Source: Dehalococcoidia bacterium (GTDB lineage Bacteria > Chloroflexota > Dehalococcoidia > Tepidiformales > Tepidiformaceae). Taken from it: a stretch of DNA of 64,000 nt. The position numbers were made by a program, and so were the translations under genes. The stretch lies in assembly GCA_022824925.1 (NCBI GenBank), contig JAJDYW010000004.1:50988-114987 (forward strand), read 5' to 3'. The notes under the pieces were generated by a model. That model was not told the DNA's origin, did not search any database, and saw only the letters and a list, made by a program, of their open reading frames with translations. Of this stretch, positions 16,057 through 27,189 are shown piece after piece (position 1 is the first letter of the stretch; every line of letters starts with the position of its first letter).

Positions 16057-17331
16057 TTACACCCGCTCCAGCTCGGCGCCGAGTCCGCGCAGCTTCTCGT
16101 CGAGGCGCTCGTACTTGCGGTCGAGGTGGTGGAGATCGTCGATCACGGTGGTGCCACTGGCAACGAGCCCGGCGAGGAGGACGGCAGCGCCGGCGCGCAC
16201 GTCGAGGGCGCGGGCGCGGGCGCCGTGCAGGGGCGTGGGCCCGTTGATGATGGCGGAGGAACCGGTGCTGATGATCTCGGCGCCCATCTTGCGGAGCTCG
16301 GCGACGTAGAGCATGCGGTTGTCGAAGACGCGCTCGTGGATGATGGAGACGCCATCGGCCTGCGTGAGGAGGGCGGCCATGGGCGCGTGCAGATCGGTGG
16401 CGAGCCCGGGGTAGGGGAGGGCCTGGAAGCCGACGGGGGCGAGGCGAGTCCCGGCGGCGACGCGCAGGGCGCCGTCGCGGGCCTCGACGGTGGCGCCGGC
16501 GCCGCGGAGCTTCGTGATGATGGCGTCCATCACGCCCGCGGGGGCATCGACGAGATCGACGTCGCCGCCCGTCATGGCGGCGGCGATGGCGAAGGTGCCC
16601 GCCTCGATACGATCCGGCACGAGGGCGAAGGTCGTGCCGTGGAGACGTTCGACGCCCTCGACGGTGACGGTCTGGGTGCCGGCGCCGGAGACGCGCCCAC
16701 CCATCGCGTTGAGAAGGGCGGCGAGGGCCTGGACCTCCGGCTCCGTGGCGGCGTTCACGATGACGGTCTCGCCGCGGGCGAGGGTGGCCGCGAGCATGAC
16801 GTTCTGCGTGCCGGAGACGGAGGGGTAATCGGCAAACACGCGCGTGCCCGTCAGTCCCCGAGGGGCGCGGGCCTGGTAGTGCTCGCCGACGCGGTCGATG
16901 GTGGCGCCCATGGCCCCGAAGCCGTCGAGGTGGACGGCGATTGGTCGCTGGCCGATGACGTCGCCGCCGGGGGGCGGGAGGGCGGCGAAGCCGTGGCGGG
17001 CGAGGAGCGGTCCCATGACCTGGAAGGAGGCGCGGTTCTCGGAGACGAGGTCGATGGGCGCCTCGAGGGTGCCGACCTTCGCGGCGTTGATGGCGACGCG
17101 GTTCGGAGCGGGGCGCTCGACGGTGGCGCCGAGGTGCGCGAGCAGGTTGGCGAGCGAGTCGACATCGGAGACGGCGGGGACGTTATCGAGGACGACGGGC
17201 TCGTCGGTGAGGAGGGCGGCGCACATGGCGGCCAGGGCGGCATTCGCCGAGCCCGAGATACGCACGGAGCCGGTGAGCGCGGCGCCGCCGCGTACCTGAT
17301 AGCGCGAGCCCTGTGACGTTGCAGCGGCCAT
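16057..17331 (-). CDS. murA: MurA-family enolpyruvyl transferase with altered active site
   Basis: 424 residues, aligned end to end with MurA, which transfers enolpyruvate from PEP to UDP-GlcNAc in peptidoglycan synthesis. Two key positions differ. The Cys of E. coli GGCTIGARP (C115) is Asp124 in GGDVIGQRP, a change known from fosfomycin-insensitive enzymes. The Lys of GAKNAAL (K22) is Ala29 in GSANAAL, and that Lys is nearly invariant. Arginines corresponding to R91, R120, R331 and R397 and the Asp of TDLHAPM remain. It may be a divergent paralogue rather than the housekeeping enzyme. The mreB-like gene follows directly. Confidence 0.87.
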   Translation of the reverse strand: MAAATSQGSRYQVRGGAALTGSVRISGSANAALAAMCAALLTDEPVVLDNVPAVSDVDSLANLLAHLGATVERPAPNRVAINAAKVGTLEAPIDLVSENRASFQVMGPLLARHGFAALPPPGGDVIGQRPIAVHLDGFGAMGATIDRVGEHYQARAPRGLTGTRVFADYPSVSGTQNVMLAATLARGETVIVNAATEPEVQALAALLNAMGGRVSGAGTQTVTVEGVERLHGTTFALVPDRIEAGTFAIAAAMTGGDVDLVDAPAGVMDAIITKLRGAGATVEARDGALRVAAGTRLAPVGFQALPYPGLATDLHAPMAALLTQADGVSIIHERVFDNRMLYVAELRKMGAEIISTGSSAIINGPTPLHGARARALDVRAGAAVLLAGLVASGTTVIDDLHHLDRKYERLDEKLRGLGAELERV

Positions 17332-17447
17332 CCTGGGGCTCAGTATGGGGGCGGGGCGAAAGCAGCCGCAAACCGGCGGGCCGGAGCTCCCGACCGGGCG
17401 AGGGGCGAGGGCGCCCGCAGCCGTAGACTGGCGGTCGGAGGTTCGCC

Positions 17448-17822
17448 ATGACGGATTCCCTAGATGCGAGACCCTGTTTCGCCGCCTTTCACGTCGAGGA
17501 CCTGGAAGCGTCCGCGCGCTTCTACCGGGACGGGCTCGGGATCACGCTGGAGCGGGGCGAGGGGCGCGAGCACGAGGAGGTCTCGTGGCACGGGCCGTAC
17601 TTCCACTTCGCCCTCTTCCCGAAGGTGGCGGCAGAGGAGCCGGGGCTGGGGTTCTTCGTGGAGGACCTGGACGCGGCCCACGAGCGGCTGGTCGCGATGG
17701 GGGCGACCGTCGAGCAGGCGCCGTACGCGGCGCCGTGGGGGAAGGACGCGCGCTACCGCGATCCGGACGGGAACCTGATCAGCCTGACCGAGCGGGGCAC
17801 CCACCACACGCAGGGGCAGTAG
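17448..17822 (+). CDS. VOC-superfamily (glyoxalase/bleomycin-resistance fold) protein
   Basis: 124 residues, one vicinal-oxygen-chelate unit: a starting strand CFAAFHVEDLEASARFYRDGL, a middle FHFALFP, and the closing YRDPDGNLISLTE with the family's Glu metal ligand. Such proteins are dioxygenases, isomerases or binding proteins; the substrate cannot be read from sequence. It lies on the opposite strand between atpC and the murA-like gene and ends 5 nt from the atpC stop. Confidence 0.88.
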   Translation: MTDSLDARPCFAAFHVEDLEASARFYRDGLGITLERGEGREHEEVSWHGPYFHFALFPKVAAEEPGLGFFVEDLDAAHERLVAMGATVEQAPYAAPWGKDARYRDPDGNLISLTERGTHHTQGQ

Positions 17823-17827
17823 GCGGC

Positions 17828-18273
17828 CTAGCCTCCGGGCATGGGCGGGCCGGGGCGGCGACGGCGGCGCTCGGCGACGCGCAGGCGCAGGAGGGCGCGC
17901 TGCATGGAAGCCTGGGCACGGGCGAGGTCGGCCTCGCTGACGCCCTCGTCGCGGGCGCCGGCAAGCTGCTCCTCGGCGCGGCGGCGGGCCGCCTCGGCGC
18001 GGTCCACGTCGATGTCCTCGGCGGCCTCGGCGACATCGGCGAGGACGGTGACGTGGTCGCTGTGCACCTCGAGGAAGCCGCCGCCGATGGCGAAGGCGGA
18101 CTCGTCGGTCCCGCGGCGGAAGATGAGTTCGCCGTAGTCGAGCGTCGTCATAAGGGGGGCGTGGCGGGGCAGGATCGCCAGCTGCCCCTCGCTGCCGGGG
18201 GCGATGAGCACCTCGACATCCGCTTCGGTGCGGACGACGCGCTCGGCGGTGACGATCTCGACGAAGAGGGGCA

Positions 18274-18274
<1 letters not shown>
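17828..18274 (-). CDS. atpC: ATP synthase epsilon subunit
   Basis: 148 residues. The N-terminal beta-sandwich (VEIVTAERVV, GSEGQLAILPRHAPLMT, GGGFLEVHSDHVTVLAD) is followed by a helical hairpin rich in Ala, Arg and Glu. It belongs to the central stalk and can inhibit ATP hydrolysis. The GTG start overlaps the atpD stop by one base. It is the last gene of the operon, and no clear T-rich terminator follows. Confidence 0.95.
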
Positions 18275-20445
<2,171 letters not shown>

Positions 20446-20449
<4 letters not shown>

Positions 20450-21108
20450 ACGGGCACCCCTGCGATGTCGGCGAGGTCGATTTCCTCGAGCGACTCGAAC
20501 GTGCGGTCCGGGTCGGGGAGGGGGAGGCCGCGGGTGTAGTCGGTGCGGACGGCCCAGCAGGTCATGCCGGCGGCACGCGCCGCCTTGATGCCGGCGGGGG
20601 CGTCCTCGATAGCGAGGCAGTCCCGGGCAGCCACGCCGAGGAGTCCGGCGGCGCGCAGGTAGATGTCGGGAAGGGGCTTGCCGTGCGTGATGTCGTTGCC
20701 GGCTACGATGACGGCGAAGGCATCCAGAATTCCGAGCCGGTCGAGGCAGGTCTCGACGTTCGTGCGGTGCGAGGAGGAGGCGACGGCGAGGGGCAGGCCG
20801 ATCTCGCGCAGGCCGTGCACGAGCTCGACGGCGCCGGGAAGGCCGGCCTCGACGGCCCGGTAGGCGGCCGCGACGAGCTCGCCGCAGCGCTCGCGGTAGT
20901 AGTCGGGCGGGCGGGGCAGGCCGAGGTCCTCGACGAACGTGCTCCAGCCGGACTTCGTGCCCATGTACTGCTTGTAGCGGTCGAGTGGAAAACTGATGCC
21001 GTCCTCGGCGAGCACCGTATTCGCCGCGCGGTAGTAGAGCGGCTCGCCATCGACGAGCACGCCATCCATATCGAAGATGACCGCGGCGAAGGGCAGGGCC
21101 TCACTCAT
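20446..21108 (-). CDS. HAD-superfamily phosphatase/phosphomutase-like protein inside the atp operon
   Basis: 220 residues from the ATG at 21108. HAD motifs are present: VIFDMDGVLVDGEP (I), VASSSHRTNVE (II), GKPLPDIYLRAA (III) and AIEDAPAGIKAARAAGM (IV). The cap and GVLVDGEP resemble beta-phosphoglucomutase-type HADs. The substrate is unknown. The start overlaps the atpG stop by 8 bp, and the stop overlaps the crotonase start by 4 bp, so it is translated as part of the atp transcript. A longer start at 21132 would overlap atpG further and is less likely. Confidence 0.9.
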
Positions 21109-21994
21109 TGACGACGGCCTCGGCGCCACCAACGATGTCGAGCAGCTCGGTGGTGATCTGCTCCTGGCGGGCCTTGTTGTAGGTGAGCGTGAGCTCGCGC
21201 TCGATCTCGTTGGCGTTATCGGTCGCGTTCTTCATGGCGACCATGCGGGCGGACTGCTCGGAAGCGGCCGACTCGAGGATGGCGGCGTGGACCTGCATCT
21301 CCACGTAGCGGGGCAGGAGCCGTTCGAAGACGGCCCCGGGGCCGGGTTCGAAGATGTACTCCTGGCGCAGGGCCTCGGCTTCCGCCTCGTCCTCGGCGGC
21401 GGGGGGCTCGACGGGGAGGAGGCGGCGCACGACGGGCCGCTGGTTCACGGTGCTGACGAACTCGGCGAAGCTGATGAAGACCTGGTCGACGTTCCCCGAG
21501 AGGTAGTCGTCCATGACGAGGCGCGCGATGACGCTCGTGTCGGTGAGGGCGGGGTAGTCGCCGAGGTCGGTGAACTCGGCGGCGACGTTCTGGCGGGAGC
21601 GCACGAAGAAGTCGCGGCCCTTGCGGCCCACGGCGACGATGGCGGTGGGGGGCTCGGCCCCGGCCACGAAGGAGCCGGCGCTGTTGTTCAGGTTGGCGTT
21701 GAGGGCGCCGCAGAGACCACGGTCGGGGGTGATGTGGAGGATGCCCACGTTCTCGACCGGCCGCTGGGTGAGGAAGGGGTGGGACTCGTCGCTCTCGCCG
21801 TCGCTGCCGCCGGGGGCGGTGGAGGCGAGGGAGGAGAGGACGAGCTGGATCTTCTCAGCGTAGGGGCGGCCCTCGGTGGCCCGCTCCTGGGCGCGGCGCA
21901 TCTTGGAGGCCGCCACGAGCTGGAGCGCGTTCGTAATCTTGGCGGTGTTGCGAACCGACCCGATGCGGCGGCGCAGCTGTTGGATGGTGGGCAT
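21101..21994 (-). CDS. atpG: ATP synthase gamma subunit
   Basis: 297 residues. The N-terminal helix is typical (RRRIGSVRNTAKITNALQLVAASKMRRAQ), ITPDRGLCGALNANL is the conserved Rossmann-like core, and NATDNANEIERELTLTYNKARQEQIT forms the C-terminal helix. It is the rotor shaft of F1. It starts 8 nt after atpA. Confidence 0.97.
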   Translation of the reverse strand: MPTIQQLRRRIGSVRNTAKITNALQLVAASKMRRAQERATEGRPYAEKIQLVLSSLASTAPGGSDGESDESHPFLTQRPVENVGILHITPDRGLCGALNANLNNSAGSFVAGAEPPTAIVAVGRKGRDFFVRSRQNVAAEFTDLGDYPALTDTSVIARLVMDDYLSGNVDQVFISFAEFVSTVNQRPVVRRLLPVEPPAAEDEAEAEALRQEYIFEPGPGAVFERLLPRYVEMQVHAAILESAASEQSARMVAMKNATDNANEIERELTLTYNKARQEQITTELLDIVGGAEAVVNE

Positions 21995-22002
21995 GGCGCT
22001 CC

Positions 22003-23505
22003 CTAGTAGGGGACGGTCTCCTTGAACTCGGCGATGGCGTCCCGAAGCTCCTGGTCGATCTCGTCGCTGATGGTGCGCTCGGACTCGATGCGGGCGGAGA
22101 GGTCGGGCTTGTTGCTCGCGAGGTAGCTCACGAAGGCGACCTCGAAGTCCGCGATCTTGTCGGTGGGCACGTCATCGAGGAGCCCGTTCGTGAGGGCGAA
22201 GATGACGGCGACCTCCTCGGCGAGGCTGAGGGGCGCGAACTGGGGCTGCTTGAGCACCTCGTTGGCGCGCAGGCCGCGCTCGAGCTGCCGCTGGGTGGCA
22301 GCGTCGAGGTCGCTGGTGCCGAACTGGGCGAACGCCTGGAGCTCGCGGAACTGGGCGTGGTCGAGCTTGAGGCGACCGGCGACGGAGCGCATGGCGCGCG
22401 TCTGCGCGGAACCACCGACGCGGCTCACCGAGAGACCGACGTTGAGGGCGGGGCGGATGCCGGCGTTGAAGAGGTCGGGCTCGAGGTAAATCTGGCCGTC
22501 GGTGATGGAGATGACGTTGGTGGGGATGTAGGCGGACACGTCGTTCGCCTGCGTCTCGATGATGGGGAGGGCGGTCAGGGAGCCGCCCGCCTCCAGCTTG
22601 GCCGCGCGCTCGAGCAGGCGGCTGTGGAGGTAGAAGACATCGCCGGGGTACGCCTCGCGCCCGGGAGGGCGGCGCAGGAGGAGGGAGATCTGGCGGTAGG
22701 CCCAGGCGTGCTTGCTGAGGTCGTCGTAGATGATGAGGGCGTCGCGCCCGCTCTCCATGATCTCCTCGCCCATGGCGCAGCCCGCGTAGGGGGCGAGGTA
22801 CTGGAGGGCGGCGGACTCGGAGGCGCCCGCCGCGACGATGATGGTGTGCTCCATGGCGCCGTACTCTTCGAGCTGGCCGAGCACCTGGGCGACCTTGCCG
22901 GCCTTCTGGCCGATGGCGACGTAGATGCAGACGAGGTCGCCGCCCTTCTGGTTGATGATCGCGTCGAGGGCGATGGCGCTCTTGCCGGTGGAGCGGTCGC
23001 CGATGATGAGCTCGCGCTGGCCGCGACCGATGGGGATCATCGAGTCGATCGCCTTGATGCCCGTCTGGACGGGCGTATCGACGCTCTGGCGGAGGGTGAC
23101 GCCGGGGGCGATGCGCTCGACGGGGCGGCTCTTGGTCGCGCCGATGGGGCCCTTGCCGTCGATGGGGTTGCCGAGGGCATCAACGACGCGGCCGATGAGC
23201 TCGTCGCCCACGGGGACCTCGATGATGCGGCCGGTGGCGCGCACCTCGTCGCCTTCCTTGATGTCCTCGTAGTCGCCGAGGACGACGGCGCTGACGGACT
23301 CTTCCTCGAGGTTGAGGGCGAGGCCCATGGTGCCGTTGGGGAACTCGAGCAGCTCGGAGTAGCGGGCATTGGTGAGCCCGTGGGCGCGGGCCACGCCGTC
23401 GCCGGCTTCGATGACGACACCGACGTCGGTCGAGACGGAGGGCGCCTCGAACTGCTCGATCTGCTCGCGGAGGATGGATGCGATCTCTTCGGCGCGAACG
23501 GCCAT
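22003..23505 (-). CDS. atpA: ATP synthase alpha subunit
   Basis: 500 residues, the regulatory nucleotide-binding subunit of F1. The P-loop is [15 protein letters not shown], and the family signature [17 protein letters not shown] is present. The N-terminal start [17 protein letters not shown] at 23505 is the canonical alpha beginning. The frame is open upstream, but that part overlaps atpH and has no similarity to alpha. Confidence 0.98.
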   Translation of the reverse strand: MAVRAEEIASILREQIEQFEAPSVSTDVGVVIEAGDGVARAHGLTNARYSELLEFPNGTMGLALNLEEESVSAVVLGDYEDIKEGDEVRATGRIIEVPVGDELIGRVVDALGNPIDGKGPIGATKSRPVERIAPGVTLRQSVDTPVQTGIKAIDSMIPIGRGQRELIIGDRSTGKSAIALDAIINQKGGDLVCIYVAIGQKAGKVAQVLGQLEEYGAMEHTIIVAAGASESAALQYLAPYAGCAMGEEIMESGRDALIIYDDLSKHAWAYRQISLLLRRPPGREAYPGDVFYLHSRLLERAAKLEAGGSLTALPIIETQANDVSAYIPTNVISITDGQIYLEPDLFNAGIRPALNVGLSVSRVGGSAQTRAMRSVAGRLKLDHAQFRELQAFAQFGTSDLDAATQRQLERGLRANEVLKQPQFAPLSLAEEVAVIFALTNGLLDDVPTDKIADFEVAFVSYLASNKPDLSARIESERTISDEIDQELRDAIAEFKETVPY

Positions 23506-23533
23506 GCTGCTTTCCTCGTGTTCGTAGCGGGCG

Positions 23534-24064
23534 CTAGGCGCCGCTGAGCTCCTGGCGCATCCGCCGCAGGCGGGTGCGCACGCTGCCATCGATGAGATGG
23601 TCGTCGATGCGGAGGACGACGCCACCGATGATGTCGGCATCGACCGCGGCGGTGGCGGTAATCTGCTTGCCCAGGGCCTCGCCCAGGCGCTGCTCCATGG
23701 CAGCGACCTGGTCGGACTCGAGGGGCACGGCAGTGGTGATCCGGGCCTGGGCAAGACCCTCGTGTTCGTCCGCGAGGCGGCTGAAGGCTTCCGCGATCTC
23801 GCGGGCCTCCAGTGTCCGCCCCTTGGCGATGAGCAGCTTCGCCAGGTTGAGCGCGAGCCGGCTCACGTCGAGCACGCGCTCGACAGCGGCCTGGCGTTCG
23901 GCGAGGGGCACGCGCGGGGCGGCGAACCAACCGGCGGCGTCGGAATCCGCCAGAACGGCGGCGACGTCGTCGAGGTCGGCGCGCCACTGGGCGATCGCAT
24001 CACCATCGCGAGCGATGGCGAACGTCGCCTGTGCGTAGCGCTTTGACGCCTGCCTGTCGGCCAT
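23534..24064 (-). CDS. atpH: ATP synthase delta subunit
   Basis: 176 residues of the OSCP/delta family: [13 protein letters not shown] at the N-terminus, a helical N-domain ([14 protein letters not shown]) and the C-terminal [28 protein letters not shown] signature. It joins the peripheral stalk to F1. Its ATG directly follows the atpF stop. Confidence 0.96.
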   Translation of the reverse strand: MADRQASKRYAQATFAIARDGDAIAQWRADLDDVAAVLADSDAAGWFAAPRVPLAERQAAVERVLDVSRLALNLAKLLIAKGRTLEAREIAEAFSRLADEHEGLAQARITTAVPLESDQVAAMEQRLGEALGKQITATAAVDADIIGGVVLRIDDHLIDGSVRTRLRRMRQELSGA

Positions 24065-24577
24065 CTAGCTGCGCTCCCCCAGCTCGGATTCGGCGAGGGT
24101 CTCCTCGATGATGCGCCGGTGGGCGTCGTCGTCGAGGGACTCGCGGATCACGCGCTCGGCGGCGGTGACGGTGATGTCGGCGAACTCCGCGCGGAGATCG
24201 GAGATGGCGCGGTCGCGCTCCAGCTGGATCTCCTGGCGGGCGCGCTCGGCTGCCGCCTCGCGGTCGCGCTCGGACTGCTCGCGGGCATCGTCCTGGATAC
24301 GGGCCGCCACCTGCTGGGCGTTGGCCACGATGTCCTGCCCCTGGCCGCGGGCCTCATCGAGCTGCTCCTGGATGCGCGACTGGGCGTCGGACGCTTCGGC
24401 ACGGGCCTGTTCGGCGGCGCCGAGGCCCTCGGCGATGCGCTCGCGGCGCTGGTCCAGCATGTTCAGGACCGGCTTGTAGAGGGTGAAGCGCAGGATGAGG
24501 AGCAGGACGACGAAGTTCGCGATCTGCGCGATCAGCTGCGGCAGGTTGATGCCGAGAGCGGTGAAGGCTTCGCCCAT
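24065..24577 (-). CDS. atpF: ATP synthase b subunit
   Basis: 170 residues. One membrane helix (LIAQIANFVVLLLILRFTLY) is followed by a long charged coiled-coil with many Ala, Arg, Gln and Glu, the normal b-subunit plan. The ATG is preceded by AAGGGAG. Only one b-type gene is present, so the peripheral stalk is probably a homodimer. Confidence 0.95.
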   Translation of the reverse strand: MGEAFTALGINLPQLIAQIANFVVLLLILRFTLYKPVLNMLDQRRERIAEGLGAAEQARAEASDAQSRIQEQLDEARGQGQDIVANAQQVAARIQDDAREQSERDREAAAERARQEIQLERDRAISDLRAEFADITVTAAERVIRESLDDDAHRRIIEETLAESELGERS

Positions 24578-24610
24578 AACGAGCTCCCTTGGTGGTGTGC
24601 GTTCGGCGAG

Positions 24611-24940
<330 letters not shown>

Positions 24941-26239
24941 CTACTGCCCCGGGCTCCCCTGGGATTCCATGTCTTCGTGGCCGGCTTCGCCTTCGTGGTC
25001 GTCGTGTTCCTCGTCGTGGTGCTCGACCGCCATGACGGCGAACACGAGGGTGAGGAGCGCGAAGACGGCGGCCTGGATGAAGCCGACAAAGAGCTCCAGG
25101 CCATAGATGATGTCGACGATGAGGAAGGGTAAGAGGAAGGTGAGCATCAAGATGAGCACCTCCCCGGCGAAGATGTTGCCGAAGAGCCTGAAGGCGAAGC
25201 TGATGATGCGGATGAACTCCGAGAGCAGCTCGAGGATGCCCACGAAGAAGGGGATGAGACCGCTGAAGTTGAAGAACTTTCCGAGGTAGCTGAATCCGAG
25301 CGTGCGCAAGCCCCAGAACTCGACCATGACGAACGAGATGAGGGCGAGCGCGATCGTGTTGTTGACGTCGCTATAGACCGAGCGGAAGAGCGGGATGATG
25401 AGGGCGAGCTTCTGGCCGGGGAAGTCGACGGCGCTCACGACGAGCTCGTCGCCGAGGGCGGCGCTGGGAACGGCGTGCTTCTCCGTGGCCGGCAGGAGCT
25501 TGGGTGCGTCGGGGTCGGCGTTGAGGGCGGCGACGGCGGCCGTCAGTATCTCGGCGGTCACCACGGCGGGGCCGTGACCATCTCCACCTTCGACCTCGAA
25601 GTCGGTGAAGGTCTCGGCCAGGAAGACGATGTACTTGTCGAGGGCTTCCTCGGCGGAGACGGGACTATCGGGCGCGGCGCCCATCTCGAAGTGGGCATCG
25701 TCGGCATTGGGGAGGACGAGGCCGATTCCGACGTTATCCACAAGCCAGCCGGAGGAGTGCGCGATCTCCTCCTTGAAGGGCTCGTGGTCCTCGTGGTGTT
25801 CCTCGATGTAGTGGAAGACCTCGACTCCGATGTCCTCGGTCTTGCCGATGGCGTTGAAGAAGGGGAGGAGGCCCATCCAGTTGGCGAGGAGAATGAAGAT
25901 GAAGAAGGTGGCGATGACGGGGAAGAAGCGGCGGGCGTTACTCGTGCCGGCGATGTCCTCCAGCTGACCCATCAGGAACTCGATCACGGACTCGACGAAG
26001 TTCTGGGCGCCGGTGGGGATGAGCTTCATCGTGCGAGTGGCGAGGAAGCAGCCGACGAGGAGGATGAACATCGCCGCCCAGGCGGAAATCATCGTGTTGG
26101 AGATGTTGAGGAAGCCGACCTTGGTGATGACCTCGGCGGGGACAATGATCTCGGGCTGGGGGCCGCGGGCGACGATGAGACCGACGACGATCCAGGCGAG
26201 CGCCGCGATGATGATGAGGGGCAGCCTGAACCTTCTCAC
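24941..26239 (-). CDS. atpB: ATP synthase a subunit with large internal insertion
   Basis: 432 residues, well over the usual 230-300. The essential Arg is residue 351 in SFAFRLFGNIFAGE, and helix 5-6 sequences are normal. About 150 residues are inserted between LLPFF (about 128) and LIIPLFRSVYSDVNNTIALAL (about 280). The insert starts with a His/Glu-rich patch (IEEHHEDHEPF) and continues as a soluble, mixed segment. The C-terminus adds a second His/Asp/Glu-rich tail (VEHHDEEHDDHEGEAGHEDM). The start overlaps the atpI stop (ATGA). Confidence 0.95.
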   Translation of the reverse strand: MRRFRLPLIIIAALAWIVVGLIVARGPQPEIIVPAEVITKVGFLNISNTMISAWAAMFILLVGCFLATRTMKLIPTGAQNFVESVIEFLMGQLEDIAGTSNARRFFPVIATFFIFILLANWMGLLPFFNAIGKTEDIGVEVFHYIEEHHEDHEPFKEEIAHSSGWLVDNVGIGLVLPNADDAHFEMGAAPDSPVSAEEALDKYIVFLAETFTDFEVEGGDGHGPAVVTAEILTAAVAALNADPDAPKLLPATEKHAVPSAALGDELVVSAVDFPGQKLALIIPLFRSVYSDVNNTIALALISFVMVEFWGLRTLGFSYLGKFFNFSGLIPFFVGILELLSEFIRIISFAFRLFGNIFAGEVLILMLTFLLPFLIVDIIYGLELFVGFIQAAVFALLTLVFAVMAVEHHDEEHDDHEGEAGHEDMESQGSPGQ

Positions 26240-26496
26240 CGATCACCATCCGGGGCGCCGTTGGCGCCGCCGCCGAAGCGTTTCATGAAGGGGAGGAGCA
26301 TGCGGATTCCGCCACCGATGGCCAGAGTCAACCCGAGGACGATCCCCAGGAGGATGAAGAGCGGCTCAAGGCCGGTGAGGTCATCGAGCCAGAGGCCGAG
26401 CACGATGCCGACGACAATGCAGGTGGCGAAATACCAACCTGCCCCCATGAGGTAAGCGGTTGGCGCTATCCAGCCGCCACGCTCAGGCTTCGCCAT
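26236..26496 (-). CDS. atpI: AtpZ/AtpI family assembly protein
   Basis: 86 residues with two membrane helices. The first reads ATCIVVGIVLGLWLDD, matching the AtpZ/AtpI pattern of small glycines followed by acidic residues. Family members help c-ring assembly or Mg2+ transport. The start at 26496 is preferred: the longer frame reaching 26547 would cross the promoter at 26518-26547. Confidence 0.85.
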   Translation of the reverse strand: MAKPERGGWIAPTAYLMGAGWYFATCIVVGIVLGLWLDDLTGLEPLFILLGIVLGLTLAIGGGIRMLLPFMKRFGGGANGAPDGDR

Positions 26497-26517
26497 GACC
26501 GCGCTCAAACCGCGGGC

Positions 26518-26547
26518 ATCATAGGGAGATTGTGAAGATAGGCGCAA
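26518..26547 (-). promoter_or_regulatory. atp operon promoter with embedded Rex-like half-site
   Basis: On the minus strand TTGCGC (26547-26542) and TATGAT (26523-26518) are 18 bp apart, giving transcription start about 10-15 nt before atpI. The spacer holds TTGTGAA on the plus strand (26530-26536), an exact half of the Rex consensus; four bases later GGCGCAA matches the other half at four of seven positions. A Rex protein bound here would cover the promoter. Confidence 0.6.
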
Positions 26548-26571
26548 GCGCGGGGCGGTAACCGGACGGCG

Positions 26572-27105
26572 CTACTTCTGGGGATCGTCGAACCCGCTCA
26601 GATCGAGCCCTTCGATGAAGTCCTTGAAGGGGCCGAGGCGCTCCAGCTCGGCGGGGTCCACGGGCTTGTCCGGCTCACGCTCGACGCTGTCATCCATGTC
26701 GCCTTCACGGATGACCTCGCCGCCCTGCTCGAGCACGGATTCCTCCGCGTAGATGGGCGCCCCGGCGCGCACGGCCAGGGAGATGGCGTCGGAGGGGCGC
26801 GCGTCGATCTCGACGGCGTCGCCCTTCACATCGAGGACGATGCGGGCGAAGTAGGTATCGCGGGCGAGGTCGTTGAGGAGGATGTACTGCACCTTCGCCC
26901 CGAGCTGATCGATGACGTTGCAGAGGAGGTCGTGGGTCTGGGGGCGGGGCGGGGTGACCTCGTGGAGGCGGAGCGAGATGCTCTCGGCCTCGTAGGGCCC
27001 GATCCAGATGGTGAGGTAGCGGTCCGTGTCCTTCTCGCGAAGGATGGCGATGCGCTGGTAGCTGTTGAGGGAGAGCCTGATGCTCTCGATGCTCATCTCA
27101 CGCAT
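26572..27105 (-). CDS. Bifunctional nuclease (DUF151) family protein
   Basis: 177 residues. The DUF151 core includes YLTIWIGPYEAESISLRL, THDLLCNVIDQLGA and the highly conserved IDARPSDAISLAVRAGAPIYAE. Plant members show dual nuclease activity; the bacterial role is unclear. An acidic tail (VLEQGGEVIREGDMDDSVE) replaces the UVR-type domain often fused to the family. GGGGGTGG precedes the ATG. Confidence 0.9.
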   Translation of the reverse strand: MREMSIESIRLSLNSYQRIAILREKDTDRYLTIWIGPYEAESISLRLHEVTPPRPQTHDLLCNVIDQLGAKVQYILLNDLARDTYFARIVLDVKGDAVEIDARPSDAISLAVRAGAPIYAEESVLEQGGEVIREGDMDDSVEREPDKPVDPAELERLGPFKDFIEGLDLSGFDDPQK

Positions 27106-27119
27106 AGCCCACCCCCTGT

Positions 27120-27176
27120 CCGGACACGTCCGGCGTTCTCGGCTCGATGATAGGTGGGGGCGGCGAGGGGCGGCAA
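27120..27176 (-). promoter_or_regulatory. Promoter and palindrome upstream of the DUF151 gene
   Basis: On the minus strand TTGCCG (27176-27171) and TATCAT (27152-27147) are 18 bp apart. Downstream, in the untranslated leader, CCGGAC and GTCCGG (27120-27133) form a palindrome with a 2-bp centre that could be an operator. The promoter call is moderate and the operator call speculative. Confidence 0.45.
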
Positions 27177-27189
27177 GGCGCGGGCCGCC

